Source of the DNA: Lysobacterales bacterium
Lineage (GTDB): Bacteria > Pseudomonadota > Gammaproteobacteria > Xanthomonadales > Marinicellaceae
Reading direction: 5' to 3'
Length of the DNA: 5,451 nucleotides
NCBI GenBank assembly: GCA_026990095.1
Contig: JALSIL010000056.1
Location: 1 to 5,451, forward strand
This document shows, piece by piece, positions 1 to 5,451 of the stretch. The translations under genes and the position numbers were made by a program. The notes below the pieces were generated by a model. That model made no database searches. It was not told the origin of the DNA and saw only the letters and a program-made list of their open reading frames with translations. The stretch's first letter is position 1. Every line of letters begins with the position of its first letter.

Positions 1-514
1 ATCAGGTGGTAATGTACCAAAAGAATATTTCCCCGCGATTGAAAAAGGTTTTGAGTCATTAATGCAAGAAGGCGTGTTAGCTGGCTACCCTTGTACAGAC
101 ATTAAATTTACTATTACCGATGGTGCTTACCATGCGGTGGATTCATCTGCAATGGCATTTGAAGCAGCAGCAAAAGGAGCTTACCGTCAGTCTATGCCTA
201 AAGCGGCTCCACAATTAATGGAACCTATTATGACAGTAGATGTGTTTACGCCAGATGATCACGTAGGTGATGTTATTGGTGATTTAAATCGTCGTCGTGG
301 TATGATTAAATCACAAGAACCTGCAGCAACGGCTGTTCGCATTAAAGCTGATGTGCCTTTATCAGAAATGTTTGGCTACATTGGTTCATTGCGTACAATG
401 ACATCGGGTCGCGGTCAATTCTCTATGGAATTTTCGCACTATAATCCTTGTCCTGCTAATGTTGCAGAAACGGTTATTGCTGAAGCTAAAGCTCGTAAAG
501 AAGCAAAAAGCTAA
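1..514 (+). CDS. fusA: Elongation factor G, C-terminal part (5' end outside window)
   Basis: This is the translational GTPase that drives tRNA-mRNA translocation on the ribosome and, with RRF, ribosome recycling. It acts in the cytoplasm. The reading frame is already open at base 2 (base 1 ends the preceding codon) and runs 170 codons to TAA at 512-514, roughly the last quarter of a ~700-residue EF-G. Visible landmarks are the end of domain IV (SGGNVPKEYFPAIEKG, then YHAVDSS) and domain V, which starts at LMEPIMTVDV and continues through GDVIGDLNRRRGMI, PLSEMFGYIGSLR and SGRGQFSMEFSHY. The G domain and switch regions lie upstream and cannot be judged. The last ~30 residues (HYNPCPANVAETVI plus a Lys/Ala-rich tail) differ from the E. 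coli end and are longer. A terminator follows directly and no tuf gene is present, so this is either a relocated fusA or a second EF-G paralogue. The EF-G assignment itself is very secure. Confidence 0.96.
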   Translation, partial: SGGNVPKEYFPAIEKGFESLMQEGVLAGYPCTDIKFTITDGAYHAVDSSAMAFEAAAKGAYRQSMPKAAPQLMEPIMTVDVFTPDDHVGDVIGDLNRRRGMIKSQEPAATAVRIKADVPLSEMFGYIGSLRTMTSGRGQFSMEFSHYNPCPANVAETVIAEAKARKEAKS

Positions 515-561
515 AGAATATAACTTGATGACCCTAATGGGTTGAGAGTGTGTTTTAAAAT

Positions 562-598
562 AAAAAAAGCCCAAGAAATTATTTCTCGGGTTTTTTTT
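562..598 (+). terminator. Intrinsic terminator of fusA, probably bidirectional
   Basis: The left arm at 570-578 (CCCAAGAAA) pairs with the right arm at 582-590 (TTTCTCGGG) around a 3-base TTA loop, with one A-C mismatch in nine positions. Eight T residues follow at 591-598, which is the standard rho-independent layout for transcripts leaving fusA. The left side is preceded by seven A residues (562-568), so the same hairpin read on the - strand is followed by a T run. It can therefore also stop transcripts arriving from the convergent yhbY/Mth938 unit. It starts about 50 bases after the fusA stop codon. This is inferred from sequence alone. Confidence 0.85.
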
Positions 599-658
599 AT
601 GGTTAATATTGCTCGGTGCTAAACAAATCTTTCACGGCAAAACTCATTGGTGAGGTTG

Positions 659-687
659 AAAAAAAGGATAAGAAGAATACACTTCTT
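659..687 (-). terminator. Weak candidate terminator after the Mth938-like gene
   Basis: On the - strand, 5 bases past the stop codon of the Mth938-like gene, a 6-bp stem (AAGAAG with CTTCTT, 670-675 and 682-687, 6-base loop) is followed after four bases by seven T residues (complement of 659-665). The stem has only two G-C pairs, so it would be weak. The bidirectional hairpin at 562-598 lies further downstream and could act as the effective stop. Confidence 0.35.
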
Positions 688-691
688 CATT

Positions 692-1057
692 TTAAAGAAT
701 AAGTAAACAAGCCGCTTTGCGTTCTTCGGCTATCAAAACATTGTAGGTTCGAGCTGCGGATTGATTATTCATGACTTCAAAGCCAATGTTTTTTAGTGCA
801 ATCGGGTTAAGTAATTCAACGGCGGGAAATTCATGCTTAATTCCGGAACCCAGTATGACTATTTCAGGATTGCTGGCTAATAATTGTTCGATGTGTTGAG
901 GTGTTAATTCGCTTATATTATTAATTATGAGTTCACTAATGGTTTCTTTGTTGATAACTAAGGAGTTTGTGTAGCTTTGTTGGTTAACCACTATTTCGTG
1001 GTCAGTAATAGTGGTTATAAGGTTGGCTTGAGCGGTCTTGTTTTGATGCAAATCCAT
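692..1057 (-). CDS. Mth938/DUF498-like domain protein, function unknown
   Basis: This is a 121-residue soluble protein of the Mth938-like (DUF498, Xcc1710-like) family. The diagnostic segments are VILGSGIKHEFP at residues 67-78 (glycine-containing turn after the central strand) and GFEVMNNQSAARTYNVL at 92-108, followed by a hydrophobic final strand (CLLIL). The protein is close to the usual length for a stand-alone domain. The mitochondrial relative NDUFAF3 is a complex I assembly factor, but the role of bacterial members is not established, so no function is assigned here. No catalytic motif, signal peptide or membrane helix is seen. The ATG lies 3 bases after the yhbY stop codon and there is no clear Shine-Dalgarno sequence, so translation is probably coupled to yhbY in a two-gene transcript. 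The family call is confident. Confidence 0.85.
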   Translation of the reverse strand: MDLHQNKTAQANLITTITDHEIVVNQQSYTNSLVINKETISELIINNISELTPQHIEQLLASNPEIVILGSGIKHEFPAVELLNPIALKNIGFEVMNNQSAARTYNVLIAEERKAACLLIL

Positions 1058-1060
1058 AAG

Positions 1061-1348
1061 TTAGTGTGTTAAATCAAATTGAGGGTCATCAGGATTGGCA
1101 CGAAAAATAGTTAAAGTTTGACCAATGGAATGAATTTTGTGGGCTTTGCATTGTTGGATAATATCCTCGGAAATTGAAGTGCGTTGTTCTTTGTCCAAGC
1201 GTATTTTGATTTTAATTAATTCATGCCTGTCCAGTGCAATGTCAATGTCATTTAAGATGTTTTCGGAGAGTCCTTTGTCGGCAATCATGACAACTGGGTT
1301 GATGTGGTGGCTGATGCCGCGTAAATACTTTATAACTTTTTTATTCAT
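1061..1348 (-). CDS. yhbY: YhbY, ribosome assembly RNA-binding protein
   Basis: This is a 95-residue CRS1/YhbY (CRM) domain protein, nearly the same length as E. coli YhbY (97). The family binds rRNA and associates with pre-50S particles during large-subunit maturation. Matching segments are LRGISHHINPVVMI (residues 9-22), KGLSENILNDIDIAL (25-39), the hallmark HELIKIKI (42-49) and the C-terminal strand IGQTLTIFR (75-83). The GxxG-like RNA-binding loop reads ADKG (23-26), with alanine at the first glycine position. The ATG at 1346-1348 gives the expected N-terminus (MNKKVIKYLRG), although no good Shine-Dalgarno sequence precedes it. The gene is divergent from rlmE, as in many gammaproteobacteria, and leads a short operon with the Mth938-like gene. 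Confidence 0.93.
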   Translation of the reverse strand: MNKKVIKYLRGISHHINPVVMIADKGLSENILNDIDIALDRHELIKIKIRLDKEQRTSISEDIIQQCKAHKIHSIGQTLTIFRANPDDPQFDLTH

Positions 1349-1408
1349 TGAACGTTTAATAGTTGATATGTTTGTGGTAACGTTGCATTTTATTGTTCTA
1401 AGGTCATA
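1349..1408. promoter_or_regulatory. Divergent intergenic region between yhbY and rlmE (promoters inferred)
   Basis: These 60 bases separate the start codons of two divergent genes, so promoters for both the yhbY unit and the rlmE-ftsH-folP cluster should lie here or within the neighbouring 5' ends. A TTGATA hexamer at 1363-1368 could be a -35 box for rlmE, but the region 17 bases downstream (CATTTT) is a poor -10. No convincing sigma-70 or sigma-32 pair is seen on either strand. AAGGT at 1400-1404 is a plausible ribosome-binding site for rlmE. The promoter role rests on gene layout, not on motifs. Confidence 0.4.
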
Positions 1409-2029
1409 ATGGCAAGAAGTAAGAGTTCAAATAGTTGGTTGCGTGAGCATTTTGATGATCATTGGGTGAAACTGGCACAAGAAAAGGGTTATCGTGCACG
1501 ATCGGCTTTTAAGTTGGAAGAACTACACGAGAAAGATGGTCTATTGAAAAATGTTGCGAATGTGGTGGATTTGGGTTGTGCTCCTGGCGGATGGTGCCAA
1601 GTGGCACGCCGAATTGCCCCAAACAATGTGCGTATTATTGGTATGGATATATTGCCCATGGAAGCCATCCAAGGAGTGGAGTTTATTCAGGGTGATTTTC
1701 GTGAAGAGTCCGTGTTAAATGAGCTACTGGAATTGATTGGCGATGAAAAAATAGACCTTGTTTTATCGGATATTGCCCCAAACCTTAGTGGTGTATTTGC
1801 CGTTGATCAACCTCGAATCATGTATCTTGCGGAGTTGGCATTGGATTTTTGTTTGCATTGTTTAAAACAAAATGGCAACTACGCGGTCAAAATATTTCAA
1901 GGCGAGGGCTTTGATGAGTATTTGGCAGAAATGAAAAGAAACTTTAAAAAAGTAGTGATGAGAAAGCCAAAGTCATCACGACCAAGAAGCCGAGAAGTCT
2001 ATGCCGTGGGCATTGGATTTAAAGGTTAA
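1409..2029 (+). CDS. rlmE: RlmE (FtsJ), 23S rRNA Um2552 2'-O-methyltransferase
   Basis: This is a SAM-dependent methyltransferase that 2'-O-methylates U2552 in the A-loop of 23S rRNA, a late step of 50S assembly. The 206-residue protein is about the family length (E. coli 209). Residues 1-35 carry the RNA-binding N-terminus (SWLREHFDDHWV, then GYRARSAFKL). The SAM-binding motif is DLGCAPGGW at 54-62, with further pocket residues in GMDILPM (78-84) and GDFRE (95-99). The complete K-D-K-E catalytic tetrad is visible: K35, D121 (in LSDIAPN), K161 (in VKIFQGEGF) and E196 (in SREVY). The ATG start follows an AAGGT ribosome-binding site and gives the normal MARSKSS-type beginning. It is the first gene of the + strand cluster, 28 bases ahead of ftsH, the same order as in E. 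coli, where rlmE-ftsH is heat-shock controlled. No sigma-32 promoter is recognisable here. Confidence 0.97.
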   Translation: MARSKSSNSWLREHFDDHWVKLAQEKGYRARSAFKLEELHEKDGLLKNVANVVDLGCAPGGWCQVARRIAPNNVRIIGMDILPMEAIQGVEFIQGDFREESVLNELLELIGDEKIDLVLSDIAPNLSGVFAVDQPRIMYLAELALDFCLHCLKQNGNYAVKIFQGEGFDEYLAEMKRNFKKVVMRKPKSSRPRSREVYAVGIGFKG

Positions 2030-2046
2030 TAACAAATTTATATTAT

Positions 2047-2060
2047 AGGAATGTGTTTTG
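2047..2060 (+). promoter_or_regulatory. Ribosome-binding site fixing the TTG start of ftsH
   Basis: AGGA at 2047-2050 lies 7 bases before TTG at 2058-2060, which is ideal spacing and supports the rare TTG start. The nearby ATG at 2051 is in another frame, directly abuts the AGGA, and would encode only four residues before TAA at 2063-2065. It is not the ftsH start. Confidence 0.75.
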
Positions 2061-4016
2061 AATAATAGTACCACAAAAAATTTAATATTATGGGTCATTG
2101 TTTTACTGTTTGTATTAACGGTATTCAATACAATGATGCAACAAACAACGCAATCGTCGGAAGTTTCTTACACTAACTTCTACCAAATGTTGCAAAACGG
2201 TGAAATTAAATCTTTAGATGTCAATAGCACGACCAGTGTGCATAAAATCATAAAGGCAGAAACAAAGTCGGGTCAGCAAATTATTGTTAACGCACCTAAT
2301 GACCCAAAGCTAATTGATGAAATAATTGCCCAGAAAATTGATGCTAAGTTTGAACCAGTGCAAGAAGATAGCATGGTTTTTAGAATCTTTGAAACCATCT
2401 TTCCTATTATTTTATTAGTTGGTTTATGGTTTTTTATCATGCGTCAAATGCAAGGCGGCGGCGGTAAAGGGGGAGCCATGAGTTTTGGTAAATCTAAAGC
2501 CAAGTTATTAACAGAAGACCAAATAAAAGTGACATTTGCTGATGTAGCTGGTGTCGAAGAAGCAAAAGAAGAAGTCGGTGAAATTGTTGATTTCTTACGA
2601 GACCCAAGCAAATTTCAAAAACTTGGTGGGCACATTCCTCGCGGTGTTTTGATGGTTGGTTCGCCAGGAACGGGTAAAACATTATTAGCCAAAGCTATTG
2701 CAGGTGAAGCAAAAGTACCATTTTTTACTATATCTGGTTCTGACTTTGTCGAAATGTTTGTAGGTGTTGGTGCATCACGTGTTCGAGATATGTTTGAACA
2801 AGCCAAAAAGAATGCACCGTGTATCATCTTTATTGATGAAATCGATGCGGTTGGTAGGCAACGTGGTGCAGGTATGGGTGGCGGTAACGACGAACGCGAA
2901 CAAACATTAAATCAATTATTGGTTGAAATGGATGGATTTGAAGGTAACGAAGGCGTTATTGTTATAGCGGCAACCAATAGACCTGATGTGTTGGATTCTG
3001 CTTTATTGCGTCCAGGACGATTTGATAGGCAAGTGGTTGTGCCACTACCTGACATCAAAGGGCGTGAAGCTATTTTAAAAGTACACATGAAAAAAGTACC
3101 TTTAGCTGATGATGTCAAACCACGAAATTTAGCTCGAGGAACTCCTGGTTTTTCTGGTGCAGACTTGGCAAATCTTGTCAATGAAGCGGCATTATTTGCC
3201 GCACGAAATAATGCCAGTATTGTGACAATGGAATATTTTGAACAGGCAAAAGACAAAATCATGATGGGTGCAGAACGCAAATCCATGGTAATGGATGAAA
3301 AAGAAAAGCTTAATACTGCCTACCACGAAGCGGGTCACGCGATTGTTGGACGTTTAGTGCCAGAACATGACCCTGTTTATAAAGTAACTATAATTCCTCG
3401 TGGGCGTGCACTTGGTGTAACAATGTTCTTGCCAGAACAAGACCGTTATTCTCAATCAAAAACCTTATTAGAGTCGCAAATCTCGACTTTATACGGTGGT
3501 AGAATTGCAGAAGAACTTATCGGTGGGAAAGATGCCATTACCACAGGCGCGTCAAACGATATATCAGTTGCAACAGATATTGCCCGAAACATGGTAACCA
3601 AATGGGGTTTTGGCGAAGATTTAGGTCCTTTATTGTATTCCAGTGACGAAGGCGAGGTTTTTCTCGGTCGTCAAGTCACACAACACAAAAATTTATCCGA
3701 TGTGACCGCAAATAAAATTGATGAAGCCATCAAGAAAATTATTGATGTCAATTACGACAGAGCTTATAAAATTTTGACAGATAACATGGATATTCTTCAC
3801 GCGATGGCAGATGCACTCATTAAATATGAAACGATTGATAAAGGTCAGATTGATCAGTTAATGGCACGTGAGCCTGTTTCTCCGCCAGAGGATTGGGAAG
3901 AAGATGATAGTGATACAACCAGTAAGCCTACTGCACCCAAATCCGAAGACAAAGGTGCTGTAAATAACAAAACTAAGAAGAAAGGCAATATTGGTGATGA
4001 AGCACCTTCAGTTTAA
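2058..4016 (+). CDS. ftsH: FtsH, membrane-anchored AAA+ zinc metalloprotease
   Basis: FtsH is an ATP-dependent protease of the inner membrane that extracts and degrades misassembled membrane proteins and short-lived cytoplasmic regulators (LpxC and sigma-32 in E. coli). It works as a hexamer. The 652-residue chain is slightly longer than E. coli FtsH (644). Order of domains: membrane helix 1 (about 8-24), periplasmic domain (about 28-105), membrane helix 2 (about 109-128), a Gly-rich linker (132-139), the AAA+ ATPase, then the M41 peptidase. Visible motifs are Walker A GSPGTGKT (201-208), Walker B IIFIDE (256-261), pore loop FVGVG (234-238), the second region of homology with arginine fingers R318 and R321, zinc motif HEAGH (423-427), and third zinc ligand D501. 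The final ~45 residues form a charged, probably disordered tail. The start is TTG. Serine replaces the usual first proline of Walker A, which should be tolerated. folP follows 3 bases after the stop, in the same frame. Confidence 0.98.
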   Translation: MNNSTTKNLILWVIVLLFVLTVFNTMMQQTTQSSEVSYTNFYQMLQNGEIKSLDVNSTTSVHKIIKAETKSGQQIIVNAPNDPKLIDEIIAQKIDAKFEPVQEDSMVFRIFETIFPIILLVGLWFFIMRQMQGGGGKGGAMSFGKSKAKLLTEDQIKVTFADVAGVEEAKEEVGEIVDFLRDPSKFQKLGGHIPRGVLMVGSPGTGKTLLAKAIAGEAKVPFFTISGSDFVEMFVGVGASRVRDMFEQAKKNAPCIIFIDEIDAVGRQRGAGMGGGNDEREQTLNQLLVEMDGFEGNEGVIVIAATNRPDVLDSALLRPGRFDRQVVVPLPDIKGREAILKVHMKKVPLADDVKPRNLARGTPGFSGADLANLVNEAALFAARNNASIVTMEYFEQAKDKIMMGAERKSMVMDEKEKLNTAYHEAGHAIVGRLVPEHDPVYKVTIIPRGRALGVTMFLPEQDRYSQSKTLLESQISTLYGGRIAEELIGGKDAITTGASNDISVATDIARNMVTKWGFGEDLGPLLYSSDEGEVFLGRQVTQHKNLSDVTANKIDEAIKKIIDVNYDRAYKILTDNMDILHAMADALIKYETIDKGQIDQLMAREPVSPPEDWEEDDSDTTSKPTAPKSEDKGAVNNKTKKKGNIGDEAPSV

Positions 4017-4019
4017 ATT

Positions 4020-4820
4020 ATGAAACAAGGTTTTAAAATAATGGGGGTCATTAACGTGACCCCTGATTCGTTTTCAGATGGAGGAAAATTTCTTCGTACC
4101 GACAAAGCAGTGACCCAAGCTGTGCAGCTTATTAAACAAGGAGCCAATATTATTGATATAGGTGGGGAATCCACCCGTCCTGGAGCAGATGTTGTTTCGG
4201 TTGATGAAGAAATCAAACGTGTGGTTCCTGTTATTGAAGCACTTCGTAAAGTAAATTCGTCTATAACCATTTCAATTGATAGCAGCAAGCCAGAAGTCAT
4301 GTCTACTGCAATTAAAGCTGGTGCCAATTTTATTAATGATGTTAATGCCTTGCAGGAAAATGGAGCTTTAAGTATTGCGGCTAAATCTAATTTACCCGTG
4401 TGCTTGATGCATAAACAAGGCCAACCAAAAACTATGCAAAACAAACCAGAATACCGTGATGTTTTGACCGAAGTTATGGATTTTTTTCAGCAAAAAGTGG
4501 ATAATTGCTTATTTGCGGGAATTGAGGCAAAAAACATCATCCTTGATCCAGGTATTGGATTTGGAAAAACCTTAGAACATAATTTGATTTTATTAAAAAA
4601 CATTAATAAATTAAAGTCTTTAGGTTATCCCATTTTAATAGGTGTTTCACGAAAATCAATGATAGGTGAGATTCTTAATGCAGAAGTAGAGGACAGATTG
4701 TATGGGTCATTGGCTATAGCACAATTTGCCTACACCCAAGGTGCAAAATATCTGCGCGTACATGATGTCAAAGCAACCAATGATGTACTCAAAATAACAC
4801 AGGAATTATTGATGCCGTAA
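4020..4820 (+). CDS. folP: Dihydropteroate synthase
   Basis: This enzyme condenses 6-hydroxymethyl-dihydropterin diphosphate with p-aminobenzoate to give dihydropteroate in folate synthesis. It is a cytoplasmic TIM barrel and the sulfonamide target. Motifs run in order: MGVINVTPDSFSDGG (8-22), DIGGESTRPGA (46-56), ISIDSSKPEV (84-93), INDVNAL (105-111), LMHKQGQPKTMQ (129-140), DPGIGFGK (176-183), SRKSMIGE (210-217) and RVHDV (246-250). The residues expected for pterin, diphosphate and pABA binding (N12, R53, D87, N106, D176, K212, R246, H248) are all present. The classical sulfonamide-resistance positions F18 and P54 (F28 and P64 in E. coli) are wild type. At 266 residues it is shorter than E. 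coli FolP (282), trimmed at both ends. An upstream stop immediately before the ATG rules out a longer in-window start. No Shine-Dalgarno sequence is seen, so translation is probably coupled to ftsH. Confidence 0.97.
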   Translation: MKQGFKIMGVINVTPDSFSDGGKFLRTDKAVTQAVQLIKQGANIIDIGGESTRPGADVVSVDEEIKRVVPVIEALRKVNSSITISIDSSKPEVMSTAIKAGANFINDVNALQENGALSIAAKSNLPVCLMHKQGQPKTMQNKPEYRDVLTEVMDFFQQKVDNCLFAGIEAKNIILDPGIGFGKTLEHNLILLKNINKLKSLGYPILIGVSRKSMIGEILNAEVEDRLYGSLAIAQFAYTQGAKYLRVHDVKATNDVLKITQELLMP

Positions 4821-4836
4821 GGTGGGCTTGCCCTCC
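4821..4836. repeat. Small GC-rich hairpin directly after folP stop
   Basis: GGTGGGCTTGCCCTCC is a near-palindrome beginning at the first base after the folP stop codon. GGTGGG pairs with CCCTCC around a four-base CTTG loop, with one T-T mismatch. There is no following T run, so it is not a standard terminator. It resembles REP-type palindromes found between genes (a GGTGGGC...GCCCACC core). It may protect the folP mRNA 3' end or mark a repeat-insertion scar. The REP reading is inferred from pattern resemblance. Confidence 0.4.
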
Positions 4837-4847
4837 AATATAACCAG

Positions 4848-4913
4848 TCATCCTCGTGATCGTGGGAATCCAGAGATTCAAAAGAAACTGGATTCCCATT
4901 TTCAAGGGAATGA
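4848..4913. repeat. 66-bp imperfect inverted repeat built of two dRS3-like units
   Basis: Two 26-base arms, 4848-4873 and 4888-4913, are inverted relative to each other around a 14-base A-rich loop (4874-4887). The inner 11 bases are perfectly complementary (TGGGAATCCAG with CTGGATTCCCA), and about 9 of the outer 15 also pair. The right arm contains ATTCCC-N8-GGGAAT at 4892-4911, the exact spacing of the 20-bp dRS3 repeat known from Neisseria. The left arm holds a degenerate copy, ATCCTC-N8-GGGAAT, at 4850-4869. The element fills most of the folP-glmM gap and would form a long hairpin in RNA. Its layout suggests a dispersed palindromic or MITE-like repeat, possibly affecting read-through into glmM. 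Copy number cannot be judged from this window. Confidence 0.75.
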
Positions 4914-4941
4914 TAAAAACAAAAAAGAAGTTATTAAAGAC

Positions 4942-5451
4942 ATGACAGAAAAAAAATATTTTGGAACTGATGGCATACGTGGCGAAGTCGGCGGTAAAAT
5001 AATGACGGCTGAGTTTGCTCTTAAACTCGGACTTGCAGCAGGAAAAGTGCTGGGGAAGTTGTCTCCATCTAATACCATTGTTATTGGTAAAGATACGCGT
5101 ATCTCGGGCTATATGTTTGAAGCGGCTTTAGAAGCAGGACTTTCCTCTGCTGGTGTTAATTCATTGATGCTTGGTCCGATGCCAACACCAGCGATTGCCT
5201 GGATGACCAGCTCTATGCATGCCAGTGCAGGCGTTGTAATTTCTGCCTCACACAACCCGTTTTACGATAATGGCATAAAGTTTTTTAATCAATACGGTGA
5301 AAAATTATCTGATGAACAAGAACTTGCCATTGAAGCGGAGTTGGATAAACAATTTACCACTGTTGTCAGTGAAAAACTGGGCAAGGCAAAACGAATTGAT
5401 GATGCAGCGGGGCGTTATATTGAGTTTTGTAAGGGGGTTTTTCCACGACAA
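4942..5451 (+). CDS. glmM: Phosphoglucosamine mutase, N-terminal part (3' end outside window)
   Basis: GlmM interconverts glucosamine-6-phosphate and glucosamine-1-phosphate, feeding UDP-GlcNAc synthesis for peptidoglycan and LPS. 170 codons are present, about 38% of the usual ~445 residues, open to the last base of the window. The N-terminal KYFGTDGIRG (5-14) is the family signature. IGKDTRISGYM follows at 48-58 and GPMPTPA at 78-84. The phosphoserine loop ISASHNPFYDNGIKFF at 100-115 contains the catalytic serine S103, which must be phosphorylated for activity. The segment DAAGRYIEFCK (154-164) also matches E. coli GlmM. The metal-binding DGDGD loop and the sugar- and phosphate-binding domains lie beyond the window. 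The ATG at 4942 gives the usual short lead-in (MTEKKYFGTDG). The upstream ribosome-binding site is weak (AAGAAG about 11 bases away). It follows folP as in other gammaproteobacteria, but a repeat element separates the two. Confidence 0.97.
   Translation, partial: MTEKKYFGTDGIRGEVGGKIMTAEFALKLGLAAGKVLGKLSPSNTIVIGKDTRISGYMFEAALEAGLSSAGVNSLMLGPMPTPAIAWMTSSMHASAGVVISASHNPFYDNGIKFFNQYGEKLSDEQELAIEAELDKQFTTVVSEKLGKAKRIDDAAGRYIEFCKGVFPRQ

Noticed and set aside
386..574. Open frame on the - strand across the fusA 3' end and terminator
   Set aside because: It overlaps conserved EF-G coding sequence and reads through a terminator hairpin, and its low-complexity aromatic/Ser composition is typical of an antisense shadow.
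1137..1409. Open frame of 90 codons on the + strand opposite yhbY
   Set aside because: It is antisense to a clear YhbY gene, has no recognisable family motifs, and merely runs into the rlmE start.
2013..2046. Possible sigma-70 promoter before ftsH (TTGGAT and TATTAT)
   Set aside because: The spacing is about 22 bases, too long for a normal promoter, and no sigma-32 pattern is seen.
2051..2065. ATG as the ftsH start or a leader mini-cistron
   Set aside because: It is out of frame with ftsH, encodes only four residues, and touches the AGGA with no spacing, so the TTG at 2058 is better supported.
2494..3286. Three antisense open frames inside ftsH
   Set aside because: They lie opposite the strongly conserved AAA+ domain, and none shows a family signature or a ribosome-binding site.
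4013..4444. Antisense open frame of 143 codons opposite folP
   Set aside because: It mirrors the conserved dihydropteroate synthase frame and has no domain signature of its own.
4020..4820. Sulfonamide-resistant dihydropteroate synthase (sul-like)
   Set aside because: The resistance-associated positions equivalent to F28 and P64 in E. coli are wild type and the gene sits in its normal chromosomal context.
4848..4913. CRISPR-like repeat
   Set aside because: The two units are inverted relative to each other, with a single short loop, not direct repeats separated by regular spacers.

Overview
The window is ordinary chromosomal housekeeping sequence from a low-GC (about 40% by eye) bacterium, most likely a gammaproteobacterium. 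The evidence is gene order: a divergent yhbY facing an rlmE-ftsH-folP-glmM cluster is the classic gammaproteobacterial arrangement, and the FtsH, FolP, RlmE and GlmM proteins align with their E. coli counterparts almost motif for motif. The AT-rich composition and the dRS3-like repeat would fit a marine sulfur-oxidising or symbiotic lineage (SUP05/Thioglobus-like), but that placement is only a guess.

Layout. Bases 1-514 hold the last 170 codons of an elongation factor G gene (+ strand), followed by a strong intrinsic terminator at 562-598 that can work in both directions. Facing it on the - strand is a two-gene unit: yhbY (1061-1348, ribosome-assembly RNA-binding protein), then, 3 bases downstream, an Mth938/DUF498-family protein (692-1057). 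A 60-base divergent intergenic region (1349-1408) separates yhbY from the + strand cluster rlmE (1409-2029), ftsH (2058-4016, TTG start) and folP (4020-4820). After a 121-base spacer comes the 5' part of glmM (4942 to the window end). The spacer holds a small GC-rich hairpin and a 66-base inverted repeat made of two dRS3-like units.

How the genes work together. EF-G, YhbY and RlmE all serve the ribosome: translocation, 50S assembly, and 2'-O-methylation of the 23S A-loop. FtsH is the membrane-anchored AAA+ zinc protease for membrane and regulatory protein quality control. FolP makes the folate precursor dihydropteroate, and GlmM makes glucosamine-1-phosphate for peptidoglycan and LPS. All catalytic residues checked are intact, and no gene is broken apart from the two cut by the window edges.

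No novel multi-gene system is visible. The points most worth a second look are the paired dRS3-like repeat between folP and glmM, the EF-G gene that is not followed by tuf, the pairing of an uncharacterised Mth938-like gene with yhbY, and the in-frame, single-stop junction between ftsH and folP.
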